From assembly GCF_947179515.1 (NCBI RefSeq), contig NC_067480.1, forward strand, positions 15,953,877 to 16,017,876: a stretch of 64,000 nucleotides of DNA. The letters are read 5' to 3'. Position numbers and translations under genes: made by a program. The DNA is from Apodemus sylvaticus (Eukaryota > Chordata > Mammalia > Rodentia > Muridae). Position 1 is the first letter of the stretch, and each line of letters begins with the position of its first letter. The notes beneath the pieces were generated by a model. The model had not been told where the DNA came from. It saw only the letters and a program-made list of their open reading frames with translations, and did no database searches. Below are positions 11,149-21,430 of this stretch, in pieces.

Positions 11149-11727
11149 TTTGTGAAAATAATGGAGACTAAAGATCTGAATAATTATTTTTTTTTCTAGA
11201 AAGTGAAGAACAGAGCTGGGCATTATGAAACTGCACTAGATTTGGCAATGGCCAGATTTGGCATTATTCCCTTACTAGTAAGGTCAATGCGGGTAATAGA
11301 TTTAATATCTTTGAAAGTCTGCATCATCATCTATAAAATACAAGCTGGCAATATCTCCATTATGCAGATGTGACCATACATGGTGATTTATGCAGTGTGA
11401 CTAGCTGGTTGGTTCAGTCGATGGGAGTAACTGGCAGAAAAGAATATATTAAGTGAGACTAAAGGCATCGCTAGTGGTGTGTTAACAAGCTTATATGACT
11501 GAAGTATATGCACTGTCTTGTTTGACAGTCATAGTAACAGAATTAGTGTCCCTATTTTGCATAAAGAAAAGTTGCTCATGAATATTGAGGTAGAAATTGG
11601 TAGAGTGGAATTGGTCAGAAAACATCTTCTAGAGCTGCTTAGTGCAGACTGACTCCCCTGATAATTCTGACAGAACTAAGTCTGGGTGTACAAATCTGAT
11701 GAATTTCAGCATTGAGAGGACAGTGTG
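11149..11727. other. Unassigned sequence, no gene
   Basis: No coding or repeat signal recognised. Confidence 0.5.
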
Positions 11728-11826
11728 TCACATTGCAGCCCAGGCATACCTAGAACTCACGATATGATCTGGTCTGGCTTCATACTTATAACACTCTGGT
11801 TACAGGCATGACCCACAGCACATGAC
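11728..11826 (-). mobile_element. Old B1-type (7SL-derived) SINE fragment, antisense
   Basis: GCAGCCCAGGCATACCTAG then AACTCACGATATG and a GGTTACAGGCATGACCCACA phrase correspond to a diverged antisense B1/proto-B1. No target duplication identified. Confidence 0.6.
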
Positions 11827-11829
11827 TCT

Positions 11830-12866
11830 ATTTTTTGGTTTCTACATATCCAGTGTTGTCTCATCTATGCACTTTTTCTTGTTATTAAGTCATATAATTT
11901 CTGCCAATGCTTTCTTTTTAAGTTGGTAACAAAACCAAACTTCTTTGGAGGCCTATCATGGCTTGGGATTATGGTCTGGCCACTGGTCAAAGAGTGAGGA
12001 ACAAAAACACTGGCAGGCTCACGGGAGTAAAATGATGGGTCAGGCTTGCCATCAAAGGTAAGAGAGAATGCCTAGTGCAGTCAAGGGAAGCCAGTGGCTT
12101 TCTGAGGAGCTGACACTCAGGTAAACTTGATAGATATTTTAAAAACCAGCCTGACCTAGAAAGGAGAACCTGTTCCCATCATACATAAGAGACGAAGCTA
12201 CAGAGTGAAGGCAAAAGGCAGAAATGGGAGTGGGCAGCAAAGGAGGGGGCAGAACTGAAAGCAGCTGGGCTTTACCAGATGCGATGGGTGTGGCAGAGAT
12301 GAGACGGTGATGGACAGGGCCATCAGGTCACAGACAACCCTTGTGAGCTTCCAACTCACAGCCAACCATTACATAGGAGAGGTGAACTACTGAAGGGCTA
12401 AGAAAGCCCAAAGCCATTCTCCATCATGGAGAATGGAAAGGGTTCATCTTTTCATAGCCTTATATTACACTCCCAACCCTTTCTTATGCACGTGGGTGTT
12501 TTGTTTCTACAACACCATGGCCCAAGGATGAGATTCTAGCTCTACAACTAAAGGAAATAAATTGTCACCGTTGTCTCAACTAGTGTTTTCCTTTTTTAAA
12601 TATTTAATCACTGTTTAATGTCATCTTTGAAATTGCCCATTCATATTTATCACATCTTAATAAGTGCCGCTCCCCACCAAGACTAGAGATCTTATCATGT
12701 GACTGTAGAGGTCCTAGGCTTTGCTAGAGGCTCCCCCCCCCCAGGTGAAATAAAAAAATCCAAAATCCCACTTATGAATTGCTTTTGTGTTCTTCTCAGT
12801 AAGGCCTAGGAAAACCATGGAGCCCTACTTAAAACCTAGAAAACCTACTTAAAGTCATGGGAAGAG
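11830..12866. other. Unique sequence, no gene
   Basis: No repeat family or coding signal seen, apart from a C run at 12733-12742. Confidence 0.55.
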
Positions 12867-13368
12867 ACAAGAGAGAGAACCTATTCTTCTTTTTCCCTTT
12901 TTTATTAGATATATTCTTTATTTACATTTCAAATGTTGTCCCCTTTCCGGGTTTCCCCTCAAAAATCCCCTAACCCTCCCCCTCCCCTGCTCACCAATCT
13001 ACCCACTCCTGCTTCCCTGACCTGGCATTCCCCTACACTGGGGCATTCTCAGGACCAAGGGCCCCTCCTCCCTTTGATGTCCAACAAGAGCATCCTCTGC
13101 TGCCTATGCATCTGGAGCCATGGGTCTCTCCATGTGTTCTCTTTGTTTGGTTACATCCTGATGGAGGTAACCCAATCACAAAAGAACACACATGGTATGC
13201 ACTCACTGATAAGTGGATATTAGCCCAGAAGCTTGGAATACCCAAGATACATTTCACAGACCAAATGAAGCTCAAGAAGAAAGAAGAACAAAGTATGGGT
13301 ACTCTGGTCCTTCTTAGAAAGGGGAACGAAATACCCACAGAAGGAGATACAAGAGAGAATCTATTCTT
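12867..13368 (-). mobile_element. LINE-1 with 5' inversion (twin-priming product) and TSD
   Basis: 12889-13151 is a murine L1 3'UTR read antisense, with T-rich tail at 12890-12910 and the TTTATTAGATATATTC and CATTTCAAATGTTGTCCCC end. From about 13152 the orientation flips: the plus strand reads the sense end of ORF2 and start of the 3'UTR (GAGGTAACCCAATCACAAAA, then ATAAGTGGATATTAGCCCAG). The whole is flanked by gagagagaacctattctt (12871-12888) and aagagagaatctattctt (13351-13368), 16 of 18 identical, so both halves entered in one event. This is the classic 5'-inverted L1. Confidence 0.92.
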
Positions 13369-13460
13369 GAAGAGAAAGTAGAAAAGGCAAAGTGGACCAA
13401 TTTATGCTCATAGCTTATAGTCAGCTTCTTCATTTCCTTCTTAAAGGGCAAAGAGAACTC

Positions 13461-13876
13461 TACTGGATAGTTTTGTGACAACTTGACACAAGCCAAAGCC
13501 ATCTGAGAAGAGATAACCTCAATTGAGAGAATGATTCATAAAATCAGATAAGCAGCCTGCACGACATTTTCTTAATGATTCACAGAGGAGGGATCAGCCT
13601 ATTGTGGGTAGTTTCACCCTTAGGCTGGTGGTCTGGGGCTCTCTAAGGAAGCAGGTTGAGCAAGCCATGAGGAGCAAACCAGTAAGTAGGACTCCTCCAC
13701 TGCCTCTGCATCAGCTCCTGCCTTCAGGTTCCTGACCTGTTTGAATTCCTTCCAGTCCCGACTTCCTTCAGTGTTGAATAGTGCTTTGGAAGTGTAAGCC
13801 AAATAAACCCTCGCCAACTTTATTTTTGGTCATAGTGTTTCATCGCAGAAATAGAAACCGCCCCCCAAATGAGACA
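13461..13876 (+). mobile_element. MT-type MaLR LTR
   Basis: Begins near TGGATAGTTTTGTGACAACT, continues with TTGACACAAGCC, GCCTCTGCATCAGCTCCTGC and GGAAGTGTAAGCCAAATAAA (poly(A) signal near 13800), and ends in ...AAATGAGACA. These are the successive blocks of a rodent MT LTR (older MTD/MTE-like). Solo; no clear TSD. Confidence 0.85.
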
Positions 13877-16334
13877 GGAATGCATCTCCACAGAGTTCAT
13901 TTCCACATGGTAAACAAGTAGTTCTCAGGAGAGGAAAAGGTACAAGCCCAACCAGCAATAAATCAAACACAGTGCTCGTGGATTGTCTGATGCTTTCCAA
14001 TGCACAACCCCAGCCTGTGGCAGTTGCTGTCAGTGTGAAGGGCAGTTACTATTAACAGTGTCATAGTCTAATCACTTAAGTTACATCCGGGCAATTAACA
14101 CAGGTTACAAATAACTGCAAGTATCCGTTGGTGATACAGGTTGCAATGCTCAAGAAAACCTATCAAAAGTCTACTCATGATTATTCAAAGTTAATTGCTG
14201 TGTTTTTCCTGGTTCCCCATTGTCAAATGTATCTTATTTTTGTGACGAATAAGAAGTGATTTCGAATGTACCACAAATCTAAGACTGTTGTCTTACTCTG
14301 ATAGTTTCTAGACAAAAGTGAAGATTTCTTATTTTTTTATTCTTGAAATCTTGCAACACGCCTGACACAGAACACCAACCCCCATAGTAGGACAAATGAG
14401 TGAGATGCAATTATTTGAAATAACAAAACAAAAGGTAAGTGTTTGAGCAACTTGTTCTTATTCCAAACTCTGCATTTCCCTACAAAATGTTTGAATTTGG
14501 CCTTTTCCACATTAAGAATTTGGCTTATTGGTAATTATTATTCTGTTACCTCATATTTAGAAAGCCTAATATTATGAATAAAACTAATTCAAGGCTGTAG
14601 AGCAACCATGGCTGTTGAAATATTTTTAAAATAATACCCTTTAGGACATATTTATTCCCATGGGCTTAAAAATTTGTCTCGATGAACTAAACAACAATAA
14701 TTTAGCCAGTGATGCCATTATAAATCATGTACATTAGTGTAATTCCCAGAGAAAGAGAAGCCAGGCCACTGTGATTGAAGCAGTGGATTGAATCTCTGCT
14801 GCCAGATGGCTGTTGAAATATAATGGGCTTATAGCTGTCAGCCACAGCTAGAGGCTTGAATGCAAAGGGTAAACTAGCTTTTCAGTGATGGAAAATAGAA
14901 AGCTGGGTGGATACTTAAAATATTTTCATTGTTCTTCCTGGCTCATGAAGGGTAAGGGAAAATGTTATTCATGCACATTCTGCCTGGAATACTATTTGTA
15001 GGGAAGGTTTGTAAGCTTACATCATGTAGCATCAGGATGCTATTGCTAATTTTTGTATACACTGCCTTTGAAAAGAACCAGATCCGAGTTCTTGAGCTGT
15101 GATGCTTACAGGGCTTTGCTCTGTAGTTCAGGAGAAGCACACCCAGTGAGAAAAGATTTCCATGACTCCTCAGCCATTTTAGTATGGGGTTTGTAAATTT
15201 TCTGTAATCACTGACCTCATTTTTCTGGTTACGCTGTATGTCACAATTGGTTTGGGGCAAAATTCCTTTAAATTTTCTATTCTCTGCCAGAACAGCCTTG
15301 AGACAATATAATTCTTGATGGGATGAAGCTGTTTCCCATGTTTCTGTAAGTTCCGTTAGAGAATGCATCTGGAGCCATTCAACCATGCTCAGTGTTTAAA
15401 ATGCCAGAATGAGGGTATCAGAAGAGCCCCCTGAGGAAGGAGAGATGATGATGATGTTTGCTGTGCTCTGCTAATATCAATTCCGGGAGAATATATCTGG
15501 CAGCACATTTATCCTGATAAACATGATGAGAGGGAACAGTTTTCTTAAGCATCGGCTGCCTGTATTTACTGATACATCTGTATATAGGCTGTCAGGCTGC
15601 ATAAAAGAGTCCATAACAGAATACAGTTGCAGGCAGTGAGTTATGTAACGAGCTCAAGCCAGTGAGAGTTTGGCATCCAGACGCAGTTTAACTGACAGTG
15701 TGAGGAGTCAGCTTATCCACCCAAGTTAGGATACATATATTTCCTTTTGGTCACTGTTCATGAAATCACATTGTTATCTCCTTCAGCTGTTCAATGAGCC
15801 TCTGGAGAGATGAAAGGAAAAAGAGAAAAGCCTCAGGCTAAAGACTTTATGGCTGGGAAACTCACGATTTTTATGCAGGTAAATTTCCTAAATAGAAAAG
15901 TGCTACAGAGTCTTGGGCCATTCGGAAATAAATATGCTGTTCCAGCCCCGTGATATTTGCAAAGCCCTATAGTATTGTAACTCTCTTACTCATAAATAGA
16001 GGATGGTAGTCTTTTTAAAGGTCTAGAAAAAATCATCCCAATGAAGGTAATATCAAAAACTAGTGACGCAGGGATTACTGAAGTCAAAGTGAGTAGGTTT
16101 TCAATCACTTTAGTTTTACAATTTGACACTATTAAGGTTAATATATAGATGCCTGCCAGCACAGTTACCATTAAGAACCTATCAGTATTTCCATTATAGA
16201 TCCCATTTTTCAGGGGTTAATAACTTGGTCATAAAAATTCACTGCAGGCTGAAATCAAGTCTTGAAAGGAAATAATTTTCCTTAATCCCCAGCACAAGAG
16301 CTTGCTCATGTTCCAGAGACTAAGATGGTCTGAT
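13877..16334. other. Repeat-poor unique island
   Basis: About 2.4 kb with no recognised SINE, LINE or LTR and no coding frame with family features. The 147-codon frame at 14943-15386 (minus) has no domain I recognise and no supporting splice or promoter context. AT-rich, evenly complex sequence of the kind that often contains conserved non-coding elements; that is an inference only. Confidence 0.55.
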
Positions 16335-16810
16335 GTCAGCAGACATAGATTATGTGTACCAGAGTGTTCCAAAGAAACAAAATCAATAGGCTATATAGAA
16401 ATATATAGAAGAATATTCATTATGAATTTACTTGCAGATTCTGAAGGCTACATATTATGCCTGCTGAATGGGGGCCAGAAAAACCAACAATACAGTTTCC
16501 ATTCCAATCCCATACCTTAGACCAAGAGGAGAAAATGAGGACTGAATTTGGATACCTGAGAGCCAGGAGCATGGATGCCCATACCTAGGAATGGCAGATA
16601 CTCTAGTTTGAGCACAGAAGGGAATCTTGCCTGCTCCTTCATCTTTTTCTTTAATTTTGGCCTTTAGGAATCAGATGATCCCTTACCCACATTGGTTAGT
16701 GTGAACTCTTTAACTCAGTCTACCAATTCAACTGCTGATCTCTCTGGAATGCCCTCATAGATATATCCAGATACAAAATCTTACCAGATAACCTGGCATC
16801 TTTAAGCCAA
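16335..16810 (-). mobile_element. Ancient mammal-wide MaLR-type LTR, antisense
   Basis: The plus strand shows AGTGTTCCAAAGAAACAAAA then TCAATAGGCTATATAGAAAT at the start, and ACTCAGTCTACCAATTCAA plus a TCTCTGGAATGCCCTCATAGA phrase near the end. These are the antisense hallmarks of an old MLT1-type LTR. Strongly diverged. The 16302-16520 frame crosses it and is not a gene. Confidence 0.7.
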
Positions 16811-17337
16811 AGTTTACACTGAATGCTAATCATTACAATATGCTCAAACTTTTATCTAAAACATGTGGCACCAATCATGGTCCTGTCAGGCACAGCAAAC
16901 AATATTGTGTCATTTGTTTCTTGGTGTTTGTTTTCTATTACCTTTCTTTCCCTCTTTCTCATGTTCCATTTTTTTTCTTTCTCTGCTTCTCAGATTCATC
17001 TTTTTTTTTTATTCCTGCATCATCACCTGGAGTGAAATTCAGTTCCTCCCACATAATAAACATTTGAAATTTTCTAAGTGGAAAAAGAGCCAAAAGTTCT
17101 ATGTGTAAGGTCAGAGCTGTGTGTGTGACTGCACAAATGAGCTTATTTTCCCTCTGTTAGGATAATCTGTGCAACACTAAAATATAAATAGAAGCACTGT
17201 ATGGTTATATCTATACATTAGTAAACCTATAACATATAGCTCTGGTGGGGAAGCTTATTACTTATACTCTTTTTGAGTAGCCTAAAGAATACTACAGACT
17301 TGTCTGACATACCATATCCACACTAAGCATTATAGAC
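16811..17337. other. T-rich unassigned sequence
   Basis: Contains CTTTCT-rich stretches (16935-17030) that generate hydrophobic Phe/Leu/Ser-rich frames in all three forward frames. No gene is supported. Confidence 0.5.
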
Positions 17338-17705
17338 TGTTTCCTGTTGCTGTGATAAACACCAAAAGCAACTCAGAGAGGAAAGGGATTTATTTCAGCT
17401 TGCAGGTTAGATCAAGAGAATCAAAGGAAGAAACTCAAGGAAAAAGATTCCAAGTAACCAAGAAGGAATTTTGTTTACTTTCTTTCTTGCTCTGCCTTGT
17501 TCTACTACCTGTTGTGTATAGCCCAGGTCTTCTTCCAGGGTAAGTTCTGCTCTCAGTACACTGGGGCCTTCTCCATTGTCAATTAGCAATTAAGAAAAGG
17601 CCTCACTGATTTGGTGACAGGCCAGTCTTACACTGACAATTCTTCGGATGAGGTTCCCTTTTTCTAGGTGACTCTAGGTTTGTGTCAAGTTGGCAATTGA
17701 AGATA
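17338..17705 (-). mobile_element. MT/MaLR-type LTR, antisense
   Basis: The plus strand opens ACTGTTTCCTGTTGCTGTGA with GGAAAGGGATTTATTTCAGC and closes with GTGTCAAGTTGGCAATTGAA, the mirror order of an MT-like LTR. Its middle is more diverged than in the 13461 and 51350 copies, suggesting an older insertion. Confidence 0.75.
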
Positions 17706-17767
17706 ACTATGTCAGCAACTGTGGAGTTATACTCATATGTACCTACATACATACATGTTATATGTTA

Positions 17768-18036
17768 TGATGGTTTGTATACGCTTGGGCTAGGAAGTGC
17801 CACTGTCAGGAGGTGTGGCCTTGTTGGAGTAGGTGTGACACTGTGGGTTTGGGCTTTAATACCCTAATTCTAGCTGCCTGGAAGTGAGTATTCTGCTAGC
17901 AGCCTTCTGATAAAGATGCAGAATTCTCAGCTCCACCTACAGCACACCTGCCTGGATACTGCCATGTTCCTTCATTGACGATAATGAACTGAACCTCTGA
18001 ACTTGTAAGCCAGCCCCAAGCATATACAAACCATCA
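17768..18036 (+). mobile_element. ORR1-type LTR with inverted-repeat ends
   Basis: The body is a plus-strand ORR1 LTR: TGATGGTTTGTATACGCTTG start, GGAGTAGGTGTGACACTGTG, TAGCTGCCTGGAAGTGAGTA, and a GAACCTCTGAACTTGTAAGC phrase. Instead of the usual LTR end after GCCAGCCCCA, it closes with the reverse complement of its own start: 17768-17789 and 18015-18036 are inverted repeats, 21 of 22 identical. The normal AATTAAA and ...AAGACA end is missing. This could be a recombination or template-switch product; see findings. Confidence 0.8.
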
Positions 18037-18040
18037 CATC

Positions 18041-18653
18041 TGTCAACTCGTAGACATAGAAAGAACTTTTAGGAGTACGTTTTCTTTTAAAATACATCTC
18101 AAATTAAAATAGAATGACACGAGTTTCCCCTTCCCTTTCCTCCATCCACACCAATCCCTCCTATGCCTTTTTACTCTCAAATTAGTAGTCTCATTTTTAT
18201 CTGATTGTTATTGCTCCATAAATATGTGTATGTATACACGGTATAGAAATACAATGTACAGAGCCCATTTTTGTTGCCTATGGTTTTAGGACTGACCACG
18301 ATGTATTGGAGAACCAGTAAGGGGGCGCATCCCTGGGAGAAGCTAAATCTTGCTCCCCCATCAGGTTTTCATCTGAAAGTGGGACTCCATGATACTTTTC
18401 CTTTTTGGCATTAATATTATTAATATTGCCACTGTCCTGGTCTGTTTATGTAGCCATTTCTAAAAGAGACAATTTCACAACCCACTTGTATTCGGGCTCT
18501 TAGGATCTTTGCACCCTCTCTTCTATGTTGTTCCCAAGTAAGAATTTATGTCATTAACAATTGTATTGCCAGCAACATTTAATATATAGTCTAATATTTT
18601 AAAGAGCCTAGCTCACACAGCACATTTTGGTGGGAAAATTCTATTTTTAGCCA
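18041..18653. other. Unique sequence, no gene
   Basis: No assignable repeat. A short GC patch AAGGGGGCGC at 18318-18327 resembles the right half of a CTCF-type motif, but the left half is poor. Confidence 0.5.
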
Positions 18654-18829
18654 TTTTCCTTTCTCCTCCTCCTCCTCCTCCTCCTCCTCCTCCTCCTCCT
18701 CCTCCTCCTCCTCCTCCTCCTCCTCCTCCTCCTCCTCCTTCTCCTTCTTCTTCTTCTTCTTCTTCTTCTTCTTCTTCTTCTTCTTCTTCTTCTTCTTCTT
18801 CTTCTTCTTCTTCTTCTTCTTCTTCTTCT
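18654..18829. repeat. 176-nt uninterrupted polypyrimidine tract: (TCC)n then (TTC)n
   Basis: No purine on the plus strand from 18654 to 18829. The unit is TCC up to about 18738 and TTC after that. The Lys/Glu runs read from the minus strand are artefacts of the repeat. Confidence 0.98.
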
Positions 18830-19859
18830 GCAATTCTGCAGTGCTTAAAATTCTACTTCTGTGTTTGCTGTGTGGAAGGGAGTGTTGACCTCAGCATCAT
18901 AGATAAGGAAACTAACAATTCAAAGTATTATAGAGGTAGATATTGGGTGTCTTTCTCTACTACTTTCCACTCTATGATTTGAGACAGGAGCTCTCCCTGA
19001 ATCTGGAGTTCCCTTATTCTTCTAAGTGACTCACCCACAGCTCTAGGGTAGTTTCTCTTGTCTCTGCCTTCTCAGGCCTGTATTTTTTTTCTGCAGCGAT
19101 TGGAGTTTAATCTGTGTTCTTGTTCAGCAAGGACTTTTCTGTGACACCTCCTAGCCTACTGCTATCATCTCTTAGTACCTAGTCCTAACTTAAGGTTTCC
19201 TTTTTGGCCTGTGTGACATAGTCCATACTTAGTGTTGGTCTGATAGGTACTTCCTAACTATCACTCTCATCTTCCTCAAGGGGCAGATATTGAGGTATCC
19301 AATGTACCTTGCTGCCTCTTACTGGTATCAGAGACTGCTACAACTGGGGTTCCAACACAACCTCAGATTGTTAGCATTATCTACAATTGAGTGGTACCTC
19401 TTATGGGAACTTGCCATGAACTCCTTTTTTAAAACTAAATAAATAGTGGGCTGGAGTTCTTTTACCTTACTATTTAGTTTGGGTTTTGAAAAACTTGCGT
19501 TTGTTTTCCTTTGAGAATTTATAAGGCATAGCTTCATTTTCTTGTGATCTTTCTCTAAAAAGGTCACACCCTGCTGAAAGCACAAAACACATTTTCCTAC
19601 CTGTGCTTTTTTTTTTTTTTAGAAGAATTGTGGAAACATTTTCTTTCTCTTTACATTTACACTAAAAAAAATGATTCTTTATGGTTTTGAACACAAGATT
19701 TTGTCTCTAAATTGAAAACATATGAAGTGTGAGTGTGTGTGTGTGTATTAACCAGAGTATTGGTTCTCCCTGTTTTGAAGGCCAGCCATGACAGATTAAG
19801 GTTTGACTGGGTGGTTTCTGATAATGCCTGTCTTTCTGCTTTGTAGATTGTCTCATATA
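18830..19859. other. Unassigned sequence, no gene
   Basis: No clear repeat apart from a T run (19607-19620) and a short GTGTGT tract (19733-19746). No coding signal. Confidence 0.5.
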
Positions 19860-19948
19860 ATGACATGGTGGGGGGGGGGGAGGAGGATGAGAGAAGGGGA
19901 GAGAGGGAGGGATGGGAGGGAGAAGGAGGAGGAGGACACACACACAGA

Positions 19949-20018
<70 letters not shown>
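19860..20018. repeat. Purine-rich tract followed by (CA)n and (GA)n
   Basis: A G-run and GGGAGA-rich purine stretch (19867-19935), then CA units (19936-19980), then GA units (19981-20018). Arg/Glu- and His/Thr-rich frames come from this and are not genes. Confidence 0.96.
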
Positions 20019-20021
<3 letters not shown>

Positions 20022-20340
20022 CTTTGTCTTTTCCAGTTATAAGGACACCATCCCTGTTGGGCCCCAACTTTATTACCTCACTTATGTCTGATTACTTCTC
20101 CACAGTCTATCTCCAAACACAATCATGACAGAGATCAGAGCTCTCAGGAACACAACATCTTATCTGTAATGGAAATAATATGCAAATTTCCATAATCTTA
20201 GTTTTTCAATTACCTGCTTGAACTACTCTTTTTTAGACACCTAGGTACATTGGATTAAAATTAATTTAACTGACATTAATACTAGAATGATAACATACAA
20301 TAAAAACAGAGCTGAGAAAATTGGTCTAAAGCCCAGAATG

Positions 20341-20397
20341 ATAGATGGGTGGGTAGATAGATAGATCGATCGATCGATAGATAGATAGATGATAGAT
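20341..20397. repeat. (GATA)n with GATC interruption
   Basis: GATAGATGGGTGGG then GATA units with an internal GATCGATCGATC stretch, returning to GATA. Confidence 0.95.
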
Positions 20398-21314
20398 ACT
20401 AATATGCTATTTTTCATTACAAAACAAGTTGTGGGGTGTAGCCAGAGAAAGCTCCTAAGAAGAATTTGTGTTTAGTCTCCTACTGAAAGGTGATTGGGTC
20501 TTTACAAACTTTAGAGCGTAAGGTGAAGAATAATTTACTACCAGGGAGACAAAGTTTTAAGAATAAATATAAAACATCCATTAAAGTATAAGAATCTGAG
20601 CCTGGGTGTCAGAGAGGACATTTAAAGACTTTCTACAACCAAGTGCTACTGTTCGGTATTCCCTAAGTGTCCACAGAATGCTGGTCTAGAATACAGAGCA
20701 CACATGTGGCCTTTGTTCTTTCTAAGTCTGCAATCAAAGACCATAAGTGCTTAGGTCTGACAGCTTGGCACTTTCAGAATTTCCCTAAATCACCTCGTAT
20801 TTTTCCAGCGGGTTGTCATGCTGACTAAAGCAGTGGGTTATGCGATTTGGGCTGAAGCATGCCACAAAGAGGCATTGATGTGCAGTTGAAACAAAAGCAA
20901 AACAAAACTTTCCCTCCCTTTGTTTCCTTCTTTCTTTGACTGCCTAGTGGGGACAGAATAATTTCAGAGCATCTGCTGGAGCCTCTAGCCATTGCAGAGT
21001 ATAAGGGGATAGAAACAACTGATTTGAAATCTTTGATATCAAATACTTTCTCTGGCTTTCTTTGAGTTTCCTTAAACTCTGTCTCCCTCCCTTCCCCCTT
21101 CTTTTCTTTTTTCTTTCTTCCTTTAAACTGTGGTGAAATTAGACCTAGAAACACAGTTTCATAGTTATGGTATGAATGTTAAAGACACAGATCTTCCTAT
21201 ACACAATGCCATTCCATGTCCAATCATATAAATGTCCAACTTTGATGAAAGTCAATAAAAAATGTTATCTCTGTGAAAGTAAGTCCTCAAGTGAAACTGG
21301 GATCGGTACCATCA
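20398..21314. other. Unassigned sequence, no gene
   Basis: The 109-codon minus frame at 20825-21154 is Lys/Glu rich because of a CTTTCTT-rich stretch (21080-21130). No domain recognised. Confidence 0.5.
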
Positions 21315-21430
21315 TCAGATGAAAGGCACACAGCTCTAATCCCATCCTTCAGGAGGCTGAGTCAGGAGGATTGCCTGGAGTTTGAAGCCAGTCTGGAAAA
21401 CAGAGCGAGTTACAGACAAGCCTGGACTAG
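21315..21430 (+). mobile_element. Ancient 7SL-derived SINE (proto-B1/B1F-like)
   Basis: AGCTCTAATCCCATCC, CAGGAGGCTGAGTCAGGAGG then ATTGCCTGGAGTTTGAAGCC and CAGTCTGGAAAACAGAGCGA follow the order of the left 7SL-like monomer, diverged. Confidence 0.65.

Noticed and set aside
14943..15386. 147-codon minus frame in a repeat-poor island, considered as an exon or small gene
   Set aside because: Composition is unremarkable, no domain is recognisable, there is no clear start context, and its length is within chance expectation for 64 kb.
18591..18833. 80-codon Lys/Glu-rich minus frame
   Set aside because: It is produced entirely by the (TCC)n/(TTC)n tract.
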